The translations under genes and the position numbers were made by a program. A DNA stretch of 64,000 bases, from the IMG/VR virus record IMGVR_UViG_3300036884_000299, positions 22,673 through 86,672 of that record; one strand, written 5' to 3'. Each line of letters starts with the position of its first letter. Within the stretch, counting starts at the first letter, position 1. This stretch comes from a virus. The notes under the pieces are model-generated. The model worked only from the letters and a program-made list of their open reading frames with translations, was not told where the DNA came from and did no database searches. Positions 42,627-50,513 of this stretch are shown here, piece by piece.

Positions 42627-42634
42627 AATACTCC

Positions 42635-42808
42635 TTATTTGTGTTTATTGAAAATTCTCAAAGCATAGTCTGCACGATTATCTGGTGCTGGTGCTAATAT
42701 GTATGCTTGATGAGCCTCAAGTATAATTTTAGTATCATACTTATTAAAATCAATCCCAGCAGTACTCATAGCTAATACAAAACTTTCTGTATATGTTTCA
42801 TTCTTCAA
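42635..42808 (-). CDS. Small hypothetical protein, TTG start
   Basis: About 57 residues (KNETYTESFVLAMSTAG...). AGGAG lies seven bases before a TTG at 42808; an ATG 36 bases upstream is inside the previous gene without a ribosome site. It overlaps the previous gene by 11 bases. Confidence 0.5.
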   Translation of the reverse strand: MKNETYTESFVLAMSTAGIDFNKYDTKIILEAHQAYILAPAPDNRADYALRIFNKHK

Positions 42809-43043
42809 TTTTAGGCTCCTCATAGAGTGGTGCAAACTTACCATTCGTCATGGTACCTACCACATCCATATTCACAACATAACTCTCATATTCTTGAAAG
42901 TCAAGTACTACCATATCTTTTGCTATTCTGGCAGACTTTACTGTCAATTCCTGTTGTTGTACTCCCCCTGTGAGTAAGGGCATATAATAGATGACTTTTT
43001 TACCTATGAAGCTCTGGGCTATCTTGAATTTAGTTTCTAGCAT
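42798..43043 (-). CDS. Small hypothetical protein
   Basis: Unrecognised 81-residue strand-rich protein (FIGKKVIYYMPLLTGG... with an SH3-like rhythm). GGGAG precedes its ATG. It is one of several small beta proteins in this phage. Confidence 0.5.
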   Translation of the reverse strand: MLETKFKIAQSFIGKKVIYYMPLLTGGVQQQELTVKSARIAKDMVVLDFQEYESYVVNMDVVGTMTNGKFAPLYEEPKIEE

Positions 43044-43225
43044 TATGCTCCCTTATATGCTGCATTTCTTATGTTCAAAACAGTATGAATAAACTTAGTG
43101 TGTACTTTGCTATATGAAAACCATTCACTATTATTATAAATATCATAAATATTAATATCTATATAGTCTCTATAGAATCCCTTTCTTATTCTATAAGGAG
43201 TAATATCTAGCTCATCTTTTATCAT
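43043..43225 (-). CDS. Small hypothetical protein
   Basis: Unrecognised 60-residue basic, Tyr-rich protein, sharing one base with the next start. AAGGA precedes the ATG. It directly follows the structured terminator at 43236-43298. Confidence 0.5.
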   Translation of the reverse strand: MIKDELDITPYRIRKGFYRDYIDINIYDIYNNSEWFSYSKVHTKFIHTVLNIRNAAYKGA

Positions 43226-43235
43226 ATTCCATCCT

Positions 43236-43298
43236 TAATAAAAATGGGGGCAGAATAAATGTAAGGTATTAAACCCTGATTTTACCTTTTCTGCCCCC
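43236..43298 (-). terminator. Long-stem terminator with nested hairpin
   Basis: GGGGGCAG pairs with CTGCCCCC (8 bp) and an inner AAGGTA/TACCTT helix, followed by ATTTTTATT on the minus strand. Upstream a second hairpin TAATCCT/AGGATTA (43307-43338) lies right after the macro-like gene, so the gap from 43226 to 43342 is highly structured. Confidence 0.65.
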
Positions 43299-43342
43299 GC
43301 AGCCATTAATCCTATGAATGCCATTCAAGGCAGGATTAGCTA

Positions 43343-43771
43343 TCAATAAGGTTTATCAGGGTTCACCTTCTTTACCTTATTTAGTATGTCCCAGAAAGAC
43401 TGGGGTAAGTATACGTTCTCAAGTATAGCTGCTTTCTCAAAGAGGGTAGCAATCTTATCAGGCTTGTAATGTGCTCGTCCACACCCTATCTCAGTGACAA
43501 GAAATGTCTTGTCAGGAGTATCTTTGGCATACTGTGTAAACTGCTCCACATATCCTTGTATTATCTCAATAGAAAGTGTTTCAATATACCTATCCCTCGT
43601 TGGAATCCCATAGGATTGCCCTTGGATGCCTATTCCTTGCCCCTGAATGGCTCCAAAGTGCTCCTTGGCATATAAAGCAGCCCCTGCACCATGGGAGCCC
43701 CTTTCGTTAGAACCAAAGACAAATATTTCATTGAATTGGAGTTCTTTTATGTTATCAGATGCTATTCTCAT
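43343..43771 (-). CDS. Macro-domain-like phage protein (A1S_2505-like)
   Basis: A 142-residue protein with IFVFGSNERGSHGAGAALYA, a glycine-rich GQGIGIQGQSYGIPTRD and LVTEIGCGRAHYKPDKI. These match a phage family sometimes described as macro-like, whose fold binds ADP-ribose or related nucleotides. It is adjacent to a NUDIX gene and there are ART-like and NADAR genes in the window. Ligand and activity are inferred. GGAGGATAGT precedes the ATG. Confidence 0.6.
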   Translation of the reverse strand: MRIASDNIKELQFNEIFVFGSNERGSHGAGAALYAKEHFGAIQGQGIGIQGQSYGIPTRDRYIETLSIEIIQGYVEQFTQYAKDTPDKTFLVTEIGCGRAHYKPDKIATLFEKAAILENVYLPQSFWDILNKVKKVNPDKPY

Positions 43772-43772
43772 A

Positions 43773-44207
43773 CTATCCTCCTAGATACGGTTGAATTGCC
43801 CTATACAATCTAGGTATAGTATACTCTTTAACTTTAATAATGTCAACCCATTCAAATTTATCAATTTCAGGAAAAGGCTCAAAATATCCATAATTACTAA
43901 AATCACGTTGAGGATCATATTCTACCATAGAATCACAATGTAAATTTGTATACTGTTCTGGAGCTTCATATTTGAACAGATAGAGGATTTTATGGGGGCC
44001 ATAGTCTCGAAAGCCTATTTCTTTAATAGCATCTTTATTTTCTATTTTTAACGAGGTTTCTTCATACAGTTCTCGTTCTGCTGCTTCAAGAAAGTTCTCA
44101 CCTTCGTCTTTTAGTCCTTTAGGGATATCCCCGTGATTCTGGTGTGTTACCCTCCCAAGAAGGAGAGTATTTTTACAGGTGAGAATAAAGCCACAACTAA
44201 TGCTCAT
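43773..44207 (-). CDS. NUDIX hydrolase
   Basis: A 144-residue protein with the NUDIX box pattern GDIPKGLKDEGENFLE followed by AERELYEETSL (Gx5Ex7REUxEExGU). It would cleave a nucleoside diphosphate linked to another group, such as ADP-ribose or NADH; which one is not visible. It sits one base from the macro-like gene. No Shine-Dalgarno site; the late-type octamer ends three bases before its ATG. Confidence 0.8.
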   Translation of the reverse strand: MSISCGFILTCKNTLLLGRVTHQNHGDIPKGLKDEGENFLEAAERELYEETSLKIENKDAIKEIGFRDYGPHKILYLFKYEAPEQYTNLHCDSMVEYDPQRDFSNYGYFEPFPEIDKFEWVDIIKVKEYTIPRLYRAIQPYLGG

Positions 44208-44210
44208 TCT

Positions 44211-44218
44211 AAATTAGT
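44211..44218 (-). promoter_or_regulatory. Late-type motif ACTAATTT before the NUDIX gene
   Basis: ACTAATTT on the minus strand ends three bases before the ATG at 44207. Confidence 0.45.
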
Positions 44219-45248
44219 CCAACTCAAAAGGATTTTTTTGGTTTGCTAATAGCAGATTAGATATAATTCTATAAGCTAAAGCAAAATCAATTCTTTTTCT
44301 AGCATAGGACACAGTAGAATTTCTAAAATTAGTTAAAAATAGGCTATGATACCTTTCCCTATATCTTTCTAAAGTTTTATTAAATTTCCATATTATATTT
44401 AATTCTTCTAAGTAAGTTAGCCTTTTAGAAAACACTAAAGTAGCAAATCCTCTATCTGTACTTTTACCATAAAAATGATCAGGCTCATACTCTAGTCTAA
44501 TCCTACCTTTAGTAGACCCAGAGTCTATAGCATATAACTTGATATTGCTAATATACCCAGAGGATTCCTTATCTTTTAATAGTCTACTTATCTTTACCCC
44601 ACTCTTAGGTAGATTATATATTTCATTACCTATAGTATAACTATTCTCCTCTAAAATCTGTATATTTTTATTCTCCAATGAGGGAAAAAAAGTAAAAGAA
44701 ACAGAAGAAGGTAACTCTGCAAAAGACTTTTCTACAAAGGAAAATGAACATATAGTATAGGTTGTATCCGAAAATATTTGTTCTTCAAAAACATTTACTT
44801 TTATTACTCTGTAATTGTTTAAGAATTGATTTCTTACTGAACCATCTCTACAAGAAAAGAAGTTAAGAGGAACTACTAAAACCCCTCCTTTACACCCAAT
44901 AATAGTTTTTATTGATATTTTATATAAATCGTCTAATTGATACTTATTAAAAAGCATTTTATTTTTAGTTTTATTCTTGGCTAAATATGGTGGATTTGTT
45001 AATATCCACTTGTTTTTGTAATTAGGAGGATTTAATAAAGTATCTTGTCTTATTGTAGTACCTCTTTTAGGATCAATATCATATTCTTCAATTACAGAGA
45101 AGGGAAGGAGACGTATTAAATCCCCTTCCCCTGCAAAAGGGTCTACAATAGTAGCAGTACTGGGAAAAATAGATAATAGATTTCCTACAATGTACTCTGC
45201 ATTTTTTGTATAGAATTGACCTAATTCTTTTTTTTCAGTACTGCTCAT
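44214..45248 (-). CDS. N6-adenine DNA methyltransferase
   Basis: A 344-residue methyltransferase. TIVDPFAGEGDLIR is the S-adenosylmethionine motif I and ILTNPPYLAK is the catalytic NPPY of N6-adenine methyltransferases; the order (motif I before NPPY, long C-terminal recognition part) matches the gamma type. The restriction-type nuclease gene is directly upstream, three bases apart, suggesting a restriction-modification pair that protects phage DNA. Confidence 0.82.
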   Translation of the reverse strand: MSSTEKKELGQFYTKNAEYIVGNLLSIFPSTATIVDPFAGEGDLIRLLPFSVIEEYDIDPKRGTTIRQDTLLNPPNYKNKWILTNPPYLAKNKTKNKMLFNKYQLDDLYKISIKTIIGCKGGVLVVPLNFFSCRDGSVRNQFLNNYRVIKVNVFEEQIFSDTTYTICSFSFVEKSFAELPSSVSFTFFPSLENKNIQILEENSYTIGNEIYNLPKSGVKISRLLKDKESSGYISNIKLYAIDSGSTKGRIRLEYEPDHFYGKSTDRGFATLVFSKRLTYLEELNIIWKFNKTLERYRERYHSLFLTNFRNSTVSYARKRIDFALAYRIISNLLLANQKNPFELD

Positions 45249-45251
45249 AAC

Positions 45252-45965
45252 TTATGCTAGTTTTTCAATAAAAGTGGAAAGATCATTGATTGATAATGCC
45301 ACTACCCGTGTAGTACCAAAATTCCTGTTAAGAAACTCTATTCTTTCTTTAGTATAGTACTCCCCATCTACCAAAGCAAGAAAATACATTGAAGGTGACT
45401 TATTGAGTTTAGCATACATCATAAAATTTGCCATTTCTATTTCATAGTCCTTCTGTGCTCCTCCTACTTCTTTAGTAAACTTTTGAGAAGAAATTACTGT
45501 AGTATTTCCTACCTGAAAGCCAAAATCAAGGGCTTTAGTAATGTTGTTTTCAGATTTATCTTCCTTGAAAACAATCTCCCCCTCTTCTATATAGAGAGCA
45601 TCAGAACCAAGATCAGGAAGTTTAAAGGAAGGATAATCATAAAGAGGAATCATATTATATTTTTTACTGAGTTTATTAATCCACTTTTCTGCTTCTTTTT
45701 CATGAGGCTTCTGTCGGGTTGGATTAACTGCCAATGCTATTGCTAGATGTATATTATTAGCTGCTTCTGCCCTAAGAGTCTCTACAGTAGAGTTCTCTGG
45801 TAAGGAATTCTTATTCCTATCTAGATACTGTGATATCTTTTTTGTTGATTCCTCAGAATCTAGCTCCTCTTTAAATGTCTGAACATTTAGTGCTCTTTGT
45901 TCTCTAACCTGTTTGTTGACTACACTTGTAAAATCTTTCATTTCTTCCTCCAGTAAATCTGTCAT
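45252..45965 (-). CDS. Putative type II restriction endonuclease
   Basis: A 237-residue protein starting MTDLLEEEMKDFTSVV, with AGGAAG before the ATG at 45965 and its own promoter. The segment KALDFGFQVGNTTVISSQK then FTKEVGGAQKDYE looks like the core of a PD-(D/E)XK restriction enzyme (Asp, then S/E-x-K), with the GGAQ turn typical of several type II families. Position next to the methyltransferase is the best evidence. Confidence 0.6.
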   Translation of the reverse strand: MTDLLEEEMKDFTSVVNKQVREQRALNVQTFKEELDSEESTKKISQYLDRNKNSLPENSTVETLRAEAANNIHLAIALAVNPTRQKPHEKEAEKWINKLSKKYNMIPLYDYPSFKLPDLGSDALYIEEGEIVFKEDKSENNITKALDFGFQVGNTTVISSQKFTKEVGGAQKDYEIEMANFMMYAKLNKSPSMYFLALVDGEYYTKERIEFLNRNFGTTRVVALSINDLSTFIEKLA

Positions 45966-45998
45966 AAAACTTCCTATAACCTCAACGAGGTTTAATAC

Positions 45999-46028
45999 AA
46001 TATACATCTATATTGTAAACAAAGTCAA
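45999..46028 (-). promoter_or_regulatory. Promoter of the restriction-modification pair
   Basis: TTGACT (46028-46023), 18 bases, TATATT (46004-45999). Confidence 0.65.
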
Positions 46029-46240
46029 GCTCCTGTTTTTATTTTTATCATCTGTCCCACAGGCTGCTCTGGATACTCATCCTTGCACACTGTAAATACT
46101 CCTTCTACAGCCATTATATTATATCTCACATCTTTATGTGAAACAATAATACCATCAGCCTTAAAATGGTTGAGAAAGGTAGCCACACATGATGCTAAAA
46201 TATAAATAGCATCATTAGGATTCAAGTCTACTTTTTCCAT
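46025..46240 (-). CDS. Small hypothetical protein
   Basis: A 71-residue protein starting MEKVDLNPNDAIYILASC; ATG at 46240 with AGGAG upstream, just after tRNA-Ser(UGA). A longer frame would run into the tRNA. Strand-rich C-terminus; no family recognised. Confidence 0.5.
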   Translation of the reverse strand: MEKVDLNPNDAIYILASCVATFLNHFKADGIIVSHKDVRYNIMAVEGVFTVCKDEYPEQPVGQMIKIKTGA

Positions 46241-46254
46241 ATAACTCCTAAATT

Positions 46255-46339
46255 CGGAAGTAGGAGGTCTCGATCCCCATACCTTTTCAGGCACAATCGC
46301 ATTTCAAGTGCGTTCCAGAACCCCACTGGTTCGACTTCC
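46255..46339 (-). tRNA. tRNA-Ser(UGA)
   Basis: An 85-nt class II tRNA. Anticodon stem CGCA/TGCG, loop CTTGAAA with anticodon TGA, long variable arm (TGCC/GGTA region), discriminator G as in other Ser tRNAs. The first acceptor pairs (GGAAGT/ACTTCC) are good but the seventh is mismatched, and the T-loop is ATCGAGA, lacking T54. Confidence 0.75.
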
Positions 46340-46368
46340 CTGTAACGAAACATAAGAGATTCATCCAT

Positions 46369-46376
46369 ACTAATTT
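46369..46376 (+). promoter_or_regulatory. Late-type motif ACTAATTT, palindromic site
   Basis: ACTAATTT ends three bases before the plus-strand ATG at 46380. The surrounding sequence CATACTAATTTAGTATG is palindromic, so it can also act toward the tRNA-Ser(UGA) on the minus strand. Confidence 0.5.
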
Positions 46377-46379
46377 AGT

Positions 46380-47000
46380 ATGCTGAAATACCGTTGTTCC
46401 GTTTGTTCACAATCCTTTGAAACTTCTCAGAAACTGGCTAGTCACGTAGTATGTACACACAAACCACATCGACTTCTATCAAAAGTAATTCAACAAAGTA
46501 ATATTGAGAAATATTTACAGAATCCTTTTTACTGTAAAAACTGTAATCAGTTAATTTCATATTCTCAGTATAAACAAGCAAAACATTTCCCCTCTTTTTG
46601 CTCTCATTCCTGTTCAGCCTCCTTTAGTAATAAGCACAAAACAAAAGGAACCCGCATATCTAAAGTAGAAAAGTATCTTCAAAATTCCCTTCTCTCATTA
46701 TATCCCACTACTATTTTTCTTTTTAATAATAAACAAACCATAGGTTCAGAATTAGATATTTATCTTCCTCAATATTCCCTTGCATTTGAACTTAATGGCA
46801 TATTCCATTACGAACCTATTTTTGGAAAAGAAAAACTATCCTCAATACAAAGCAATGATAATAATAAATTTAAAGAGTGCCAAATAAATAATATCTCTCT
46901 TTGCATTATAGATGTTTCTTCTCAACGCCATTTTACCAAAGAATCCTCCTTAAAGTATTTATCTATTATTAAATCCATAATAGATAGTAGGCTTCGATAA
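46380..47000 (+). CDS. Zinc-finger homing endonuclease, Vsr/EDxHD-like
   Basis: A 206-residue protein opposite to all its neighbours, a sign of insertion. The N-terminus has a C2H2 zinc finger (YRCSVCSQSF, then ASHVVCTHKPH) and a second Cys4-like finger (FYCKNCNQ, FCSHSCSASF). The C-terminal half is a Vsr-like nuclease (GSELDIYLPQYSLAFELNG, HYEPIFGKEK, then DVSSQRHFTKESS). Same class as the protein beside rtcB but with a different DNA-binding N-terminus. Confidence 0.75.
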   Translation: MLKYRCSVCSQSFETSQKLASHVVCTHKPHRLLSKVIQQSNIEKYLQNPFYCKNCNQLISYSQYKQAKHFPSFCSHSCSASFSNKHKTKGTRISKVEKYLQNSLLSLYPTTIFLFNNKQTIGSELDIYLPQYSLAFELNGIFHYEPIFGKEKLSSIQSNDNNKFKECQINNISLCIIDVSSQRHFTKESSLKYLSIIKSIIDSRLR

Positions 47001-47002
47001 CT

Positions 47003-47191
47003 TTACTTCTTCAATATACTCTTTAGTTCCTTCATTGTAGCTACTACAAATAAGAATACAGGAACTAATAATATTAATCCACTAAAACGAACAATAAGAC
47101 TATCAAAATCCATTAACTGTGGTATTACAAATAAAATAAGAATAAGTATTACCACCAGATATTCAAATACTCTCAAAATAGATTCTCTCAT
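47003..47191 (-). CDS. Small membrane protein
   Basis: A 62-residue protein with two hydrophobic helices (VVILILILFVIPQL and LILLVPVFLFVVAT) around a short polar turn and a Lys-rich end. It overlaps the nucleotidase stop by 4 bases. Topology suggests a two-span inner-membrane protein; function unknown. Confidence 0.6.
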   Translation of the reverse strand: MRESILRVFEYLVVILILILFVIPQLMDFDSLIVRFSGLILLVPVFLFVVATMKELKSILKK

Positions 47192-47751
47192 TTCATTTCC
47201 TTTTCAATCTTTTGTAAAATCCCTGGAACTACATTCCAGTTTGAAAATCTATAATCAGGATTACAATTCTTATTGTAAGGCTGATCATGGCATATAGTAT
47301 ACATAACTGAATTACATTTGTCAATAGTCTCTGGCTTATCTTCAATAATAACATCCCCAGGGATTTCCCATTTTTTCTTACAGAGTATAATCTGATGAGA
47401 ATCAATGAAATTAAAATACTTTTTCATCCATTTTATTTTATCTATTTTATATTTATCATCCTCGCTCCAAGGAGCAGTAGCGATGAATATATTATATTTT
47501 TTATTCAATTCTTTCATTACAGGAATAGCAGTTTTATCAGGAGGAATTGTAGCCCAAAAATTCATATTAACACAAATATTATCCATTATTTTTTTACCTT
47601 TTTCAGGGGCTATAATGAACTTATCTATTTCCCAATCGCCATTATGGGTATATTCATACTCATCAAAATCATAGCCTAAATTTTTTACCCAGGCAATGAA
47701 ATGATCATTCCAGAGATTAAGAACTCCATCCATATCCACCAGTATTCTCAT
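47188..47751 (-). CDS. 5'(3')-deoxyribonucleotidase (HAD family)
   Basis: A 187-residue HAD phosphatase starting MRILVDMDGVLNLWND (motif DxDG), with IFIATAPWSEDD (motif II), and VIIEDKPETI (motif IV). The pattern is that of cytosolic 5'(3')-deoxyribonucleotidase that removes phosphate from dNMPs. AAGGAAGG precedes the ATG at 47751; an upstream frame would start in the tRNA and is rejected. Confidence 0.78.
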   Translation of the reverse strand: MRILVDMDGVLNLWNDHFIAWVKNLGYDFDEYEYTHNGDWEIDKFIIAPEKGKKIMDNICVNMNFWATIPPDKTAIPVMKELNKKYNIFIATAPWSEDDKYKIDKIKWMKKYFNFIDSHQIILCKKKWEIPGDVIIEDKPETIDKCNSVMYTICHDQPYNKNCNPDYRFSNWNVVPGILQKIEKEMK

Positions 47752-47763
47752 TATCCTTCCTTT

Positions 47764-47847
47764 AGGTCCCAGAGGGATTTGAACCCCCGATCCTTTCGGA
47801 ACCCTCCGATTTGCAGTCGGGGGCCTTTCCAACTTGGCTATGGAACC
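47764..47847 (-). tRNA. tRNA-Cys(GCA) with a long variable arm
   Basis: An 84-nt tRNA. Acceptor GGTTCCA/TGGGACC, D-stem GCC/GGC, anticodon loop CTGCAAA with GCA, T-loop TTCAAAT, discriminator T as in bacterial Cys tRNAs. The variable region is 16 nt with a hairpin closed by a GAAA loop, whereas bacterial tRNA-Cys normally has 4-5 nt. The 27-43 pair is mismatched. No CCA is encoded. Confidence 0.75.
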
Positions 47848-47850
47848 ATT

Positions 47851-47858
47851 TATTTAGT
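47851..47858 (-). promoter_or_regulatory. Late-type motif ACTAAATA before tRNA-Cys
   Basis: ACTAAATA ends three bases before the tRNA 5' end at 47847, the same spacing as to start codons elsewhere; this is the case that argues for a promoter role. Confidence 0.55.
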
Positions 47859-48150
47859 CAAAAATTGATAGTCCTTTATGTTTCATTTCACCAAAGGGAG
47901 CATCGGTGATATATTCCATTAACTCCTCATCATCATAGATAATAATATCTCCAATCATAAAACGAGAAACACTACCAAAATATATGAAAGGAACTTTATC
48001 TTTTGTACCTATAAAAATAGGATGAATCCACATATGCTCATCATCTTCTCCTAAATAGAGAGCATAGTTTTTATTTTCTTTAGGGGCTTTGAGAGAATAA
48101 AACTCTTGAGCAGCAGTTCTGATAAAATACTGAATTAATTCTACTTTCAT
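47854..48150 (-). CDS. Hypothetical protein
   Basis: Unrecognised 98-residue mixed-fold protein (MKVELIQYFIRTAAQEF...). Its last codons overlap the late-type motif before tRNA-Cys. The start overlaps the previous stop. Confidence 0.5.
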   Translation of the reverse strand: MKVELIQYFIRTAAQEFYSLKAPKENKNYALYLGEDDEHMWIHPIFIGTKDKVPFIYFGSVSRFMIGDIIIYDDEELMEYITDAPFGEMKHKGLSIFD

Positions 48151-48461
48151 AATCTAAGCTCTCCTTCTATAGGCGTAATAGGAATAGTAGCATCTACTAA
48201 CTCATACTGGGATATATCAATAAATTGTAGTTGTTCTAATTTTTCTTCAGCTTCCTTTACTTCCAATTTAGCTTTATTTAAAGCATAATCATAGAGTATC
48301 TTTACTGCTTCCTTTAGTTGTAATTCTTCACAACTGATTCTATAGCGGGAGCACCACTCTCTTGGAATCATCATATCTGCCTTTTCTATCCTTCGTCCTT
48401 TAATGGCATAGATTTTTCCTACATCAGAATAAATTTCGATTTCATAGATAATCATATTCAC
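48147..48461 (-). CDS. Hypothetical protein
   Basis: Unrecognised 104-residue protein with a helical, Glu/Lys-rich centre (LNKAKLEVKEAEEKLEQ). It begins just after the tRNA-Ser(GCU), with AAGGAG in the spacer, and overlaps the next gene by 4 bases. Confidence 0.5.
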   Translation of the reverse strand: MNMIIYEIEIYSDVGKIYAIKGRRIEKADMMIPREWCSRYRISCEELQLKEAVKILYDYALNKAKLEVKEAEEKLEQLQFIDISQYELVDATIPITPIEGELRL

Positions 48462-48467
48462 TCCTTA

Positions 48468-48552
48468 CGGAAGGTGCAGGTAACGATCCTGCTCTAGTTT
48501 AACCTAGCTCTCAGTTTAGCAAACTGGGCCGATTCCTATCCGGCAACCTTCC
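48468..48552 (-). tRNA. tRNA-Ser(GCU)
   Basis: An 85-nt class II tRNA: acceptor GGAAGGT/ACCTTCC, anticodon stem CAGT/ACTG with loop TTGCTAA (anticodon GCT), long variable arm (GCTAG.../CTAG), T-stem GCAGG/CCTGC, discriminator G. The T-loop starts with A instead of T, as in the other Ser tRNA here. Confidence 0.85.
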
Positions 48553-48721
48553 TTAATTTTTTTAGTGTATTACCACCCCCACATTTTTTAGTATTCTTAT
48601 ACTCACAATGTGCACATGCTGAAAGTCCTTCGAATTGAATTCCCCAGCAGTCAGAAGTTAATGTGCTTTGATCTATAACTTTTACATTAAGCCCTTCTTT
48701 AGCTAAATTTCCATACATCAT
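48536..48721 (-). CDS. Small cysteine-rich protein
   Basis: A 61-residue protein starting MMYGNLAKEGLNVKVID, with GGAGG before its ATG. C-terminal DCW, CAHC and KKCGGG suggest a metal site. Its stop codon (TAG) and the last codons lie inside the tRNA-Ser(GCU) gene. Confidence 0.5.
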   Translation of the reverse strand: MMYGNLAKEGLNVKVIDQSTLTSDCWGIQFEGLSACAHCEYKNTKKCGGGNTLKKLRKVAG

Positions 48722-48722
48722 A

Positions 48723-50507
48723 CTAAACCTCCAGAATCTGATATTTAGGTAACTCATAATCTGAACCTACGTTTAACACCTTTGTAGTTCCGTTTTTAGC
48801 AGTACCAGCAAAAGCACTATGACTATGACCATACAACATATAATCAACTTTGTCAAGATAATCTTCATACTTTAAATTAGCACCGAAATATTGAGGTTCT
48901 TGAAGTTTACCAAAAGGACCCTGTGCACTTCTAGATTTCCAATCATTCTCAGCATCCTCTGCAATAAAGCCAAAATGAGTTACTAACATTGTTATATTCC
49001 CTTTGTCTTTAGCCTCTTTCAGACTCTGTATGACTTCCCCAAATTGAAAATGAGAGCGTTTCTGTAACCATTCCATACCTAACGTCTGGAATCCAGGAAT
49101 ATAGTTTTTATCATTAGTGTAAACATCATCTCTGTACCATCCATCGAAACCTTGAATGAGTAAAGTTTTCTTTTCCTCTTGTAATTCCATACCATCAAAA
49201 AGATAAACAATATCAAACTTCTTTAATATCTCCATATTCTGTAAATATACTTCATAGGGGTTTTTAGGAGAAATATATGGAATATCAGTAGATACTGTTT
49301 TAGGCAAACTCCAACAATTACCAGTGAAATAAGTAGTTCCTCTTCTTCTTACCATAAAGTTTGTTAGAGGTACTTCTAAGCACCATACTGTTTGTTTCTG
49401 CTCAATAAGCACATTATGATAAGTAGCATCAAATTGAACTGAATCTTTATTTGTAATATATAGTCTTGGATCTCCTCTTGAATCAATTTTGTATAAAGTT
49501 CTTCTATTATGAAGAAGGCATAAAATCTGAAAATTTTCCAAAAATTCTTCAGTACCATAAAGCATATAACTTTCACCACAGGTAGATTTAGAGGCATTAG
49601 CCTGTAAAACTGAAATTAAAAATAATTCAAATTGTCTATCACTTAAGGAATACACCCAATCAGGAAATATTTTTGTATAGAGATATTTAGAAAAATCTTT
49701 AGCTGAAGCATTAGATAATATTATTTCTTTTTGTGGCAAGCATTTTTTAATTAATTTTTTACCACATATTTCTTGTATGTTTCTATTTCTCTCATAAATA
49801 GTATAAGTATAATGTAAAGAAGTAAGAATAGTGAGTATATTATCAATAGGTTTTGATTGATAGATAATATACTGTCCTGTATGTGTATCTTTTTTTCTTC
49901 CAATATATCCATCAGTGAGTATCCATGCTGCTAATTGGATAATTCCATCGGGTATATTATAGTCTTCTTTTTTTTCTGTGGCACATGACTTTATTTTTAT
50001 TCTTCCCTTTATATTCTTTGCAGGAAGATAGTCATATTCTTTAAACTCTCCTTTCTTTCTAGTAGAACACAATACTCTATGTCCTTCAGTTCCAACAAAA
50101 GAGTATTGCTTTACTTGAGTAGATAGTACTTTATCGGTTTCTCTAATAATGATATTATTTATTTTATCCCATTGTCCTTTATCTTCTTGTATATTATAGC
50201 TATAAATACTATCTTCTTTGCTAATGAAGGAGTAGTTAACCCACCCTCTTTTAGTTAAAAGTTCGGTTTCTCTATCAAGACAGTCATGATTCCCCATAAT
50301 AGTTCCAATAGGTAAATCCTTACCTAGTCTATCTCTAACTGTTTTCCAGTAGTTATAGCGATCAGCAAAAGAGACTGAGCCCCAGTCTCCACAGTGAATA
50401 AGAGCATCTGCTTTCTCTTCTTTCATGTTTTGGAGCATGACTAAATTAGCCTGGTCGCCTTTGACTGAGAAGCCCCAGTGCGTATCTGTTGTCACCATAA
50501 TCTTCAT
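48723..50507 (-). CDS. Metallophosphoesterase interrupted by an intein
   Basis: A 594-residue precursor. The host protein is N-extein 1-75 (MVTTDTHWG, IHCGDWGS, and MGNHD, three of the phosphoesterase metal motifs) joined to C-extein 398-594 (starting CWSLPKTV; VTHFGF and YGHSHSAF supply the rest). Spliced, it gives a 272-residue calcineurin-like phosphoesterase. The intein splits the protein between Asp75 and Cys398, directly after the active-site GNHD. Its promoter is at 50514-50542. Confidence 0.9.
   Translation of the reverse strand: MKIMVTTDTHWGFSVKGDQANLVMLQNMKEEKADALIHCGDWGSVSFADRYNYWKTVRDRLGKDLPIGTIMGNHDCLDRETELLTKRGWVNYSFISKEDSIYSYNIQEDKGQWDKINNIIIRETDKVLSTQVKQYSFVGTEGHRVLCSTRKKGEFKEYDYLPAKNIKGRIKIKSCATEKKEDYNIPDGIIQLAAWILTDGYIGRKKDTHTGQYIIYQSKPIDNILTILTSLHYTYTIYERNRNIQEICGKKLIKKCLPQKEIILSNASAKDFSKYLYTKIFPDWVYSLSDRQFELFLISVLQANASKSTCGESYMLYGTEEFLENFQILCLLHNRRTLYKIDSRGDPRLYITNKDSVQFDATYHNVLIEQKQTVWCLEVPLTNFMVRRRGTTYFTGNCWSLPKTVSTDIPYISPKNPYEVYLQNMEILKKFDIVYLFDGMELQEEKKTLLIQGFDGWYRDDVYTNDKNYIPGFQTLGMEWLQKRSHFQFGEVIQSLKEAKDKGNITMLVTHFGFIAEDAENDWKSRSAQGPFGKLQEPQYFGANLKYEDYLDKVDYMLYGHSHSAFAGTAKNGTTKVLNVGSDYELPKYQILEV
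49317..50282 (-). mobile_element. Intein with LAGLIDADG homing endonuclease
   Basis: Residues 76-397 (322 aa). It starts with Cys (CLDRETELLTKRGW), includes the conserved VGTEGHRVLCST splicing block B, two LAGLIDADG-type helices (AAWILTDGYIG and LFLISVLQANAS) and ends with a FMVRRRGTTYFTGN block whose last residue is Asn, followed by Cys+1. The penultimate residue is Gly rather than the usual His. It self-excises and homes into the most conserved codons of the gene. Confidence 0.9.
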
Positions 50508-50513
50508 AGTTAT

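Noticed and set aside
47752-47832. N-terminal extension of the nucleotidase gene
   Set aside because: It would start inside the tRNA-Cys gene; the ATG at 47751 has a good ribosome site and begins with the conserved HAD motif.
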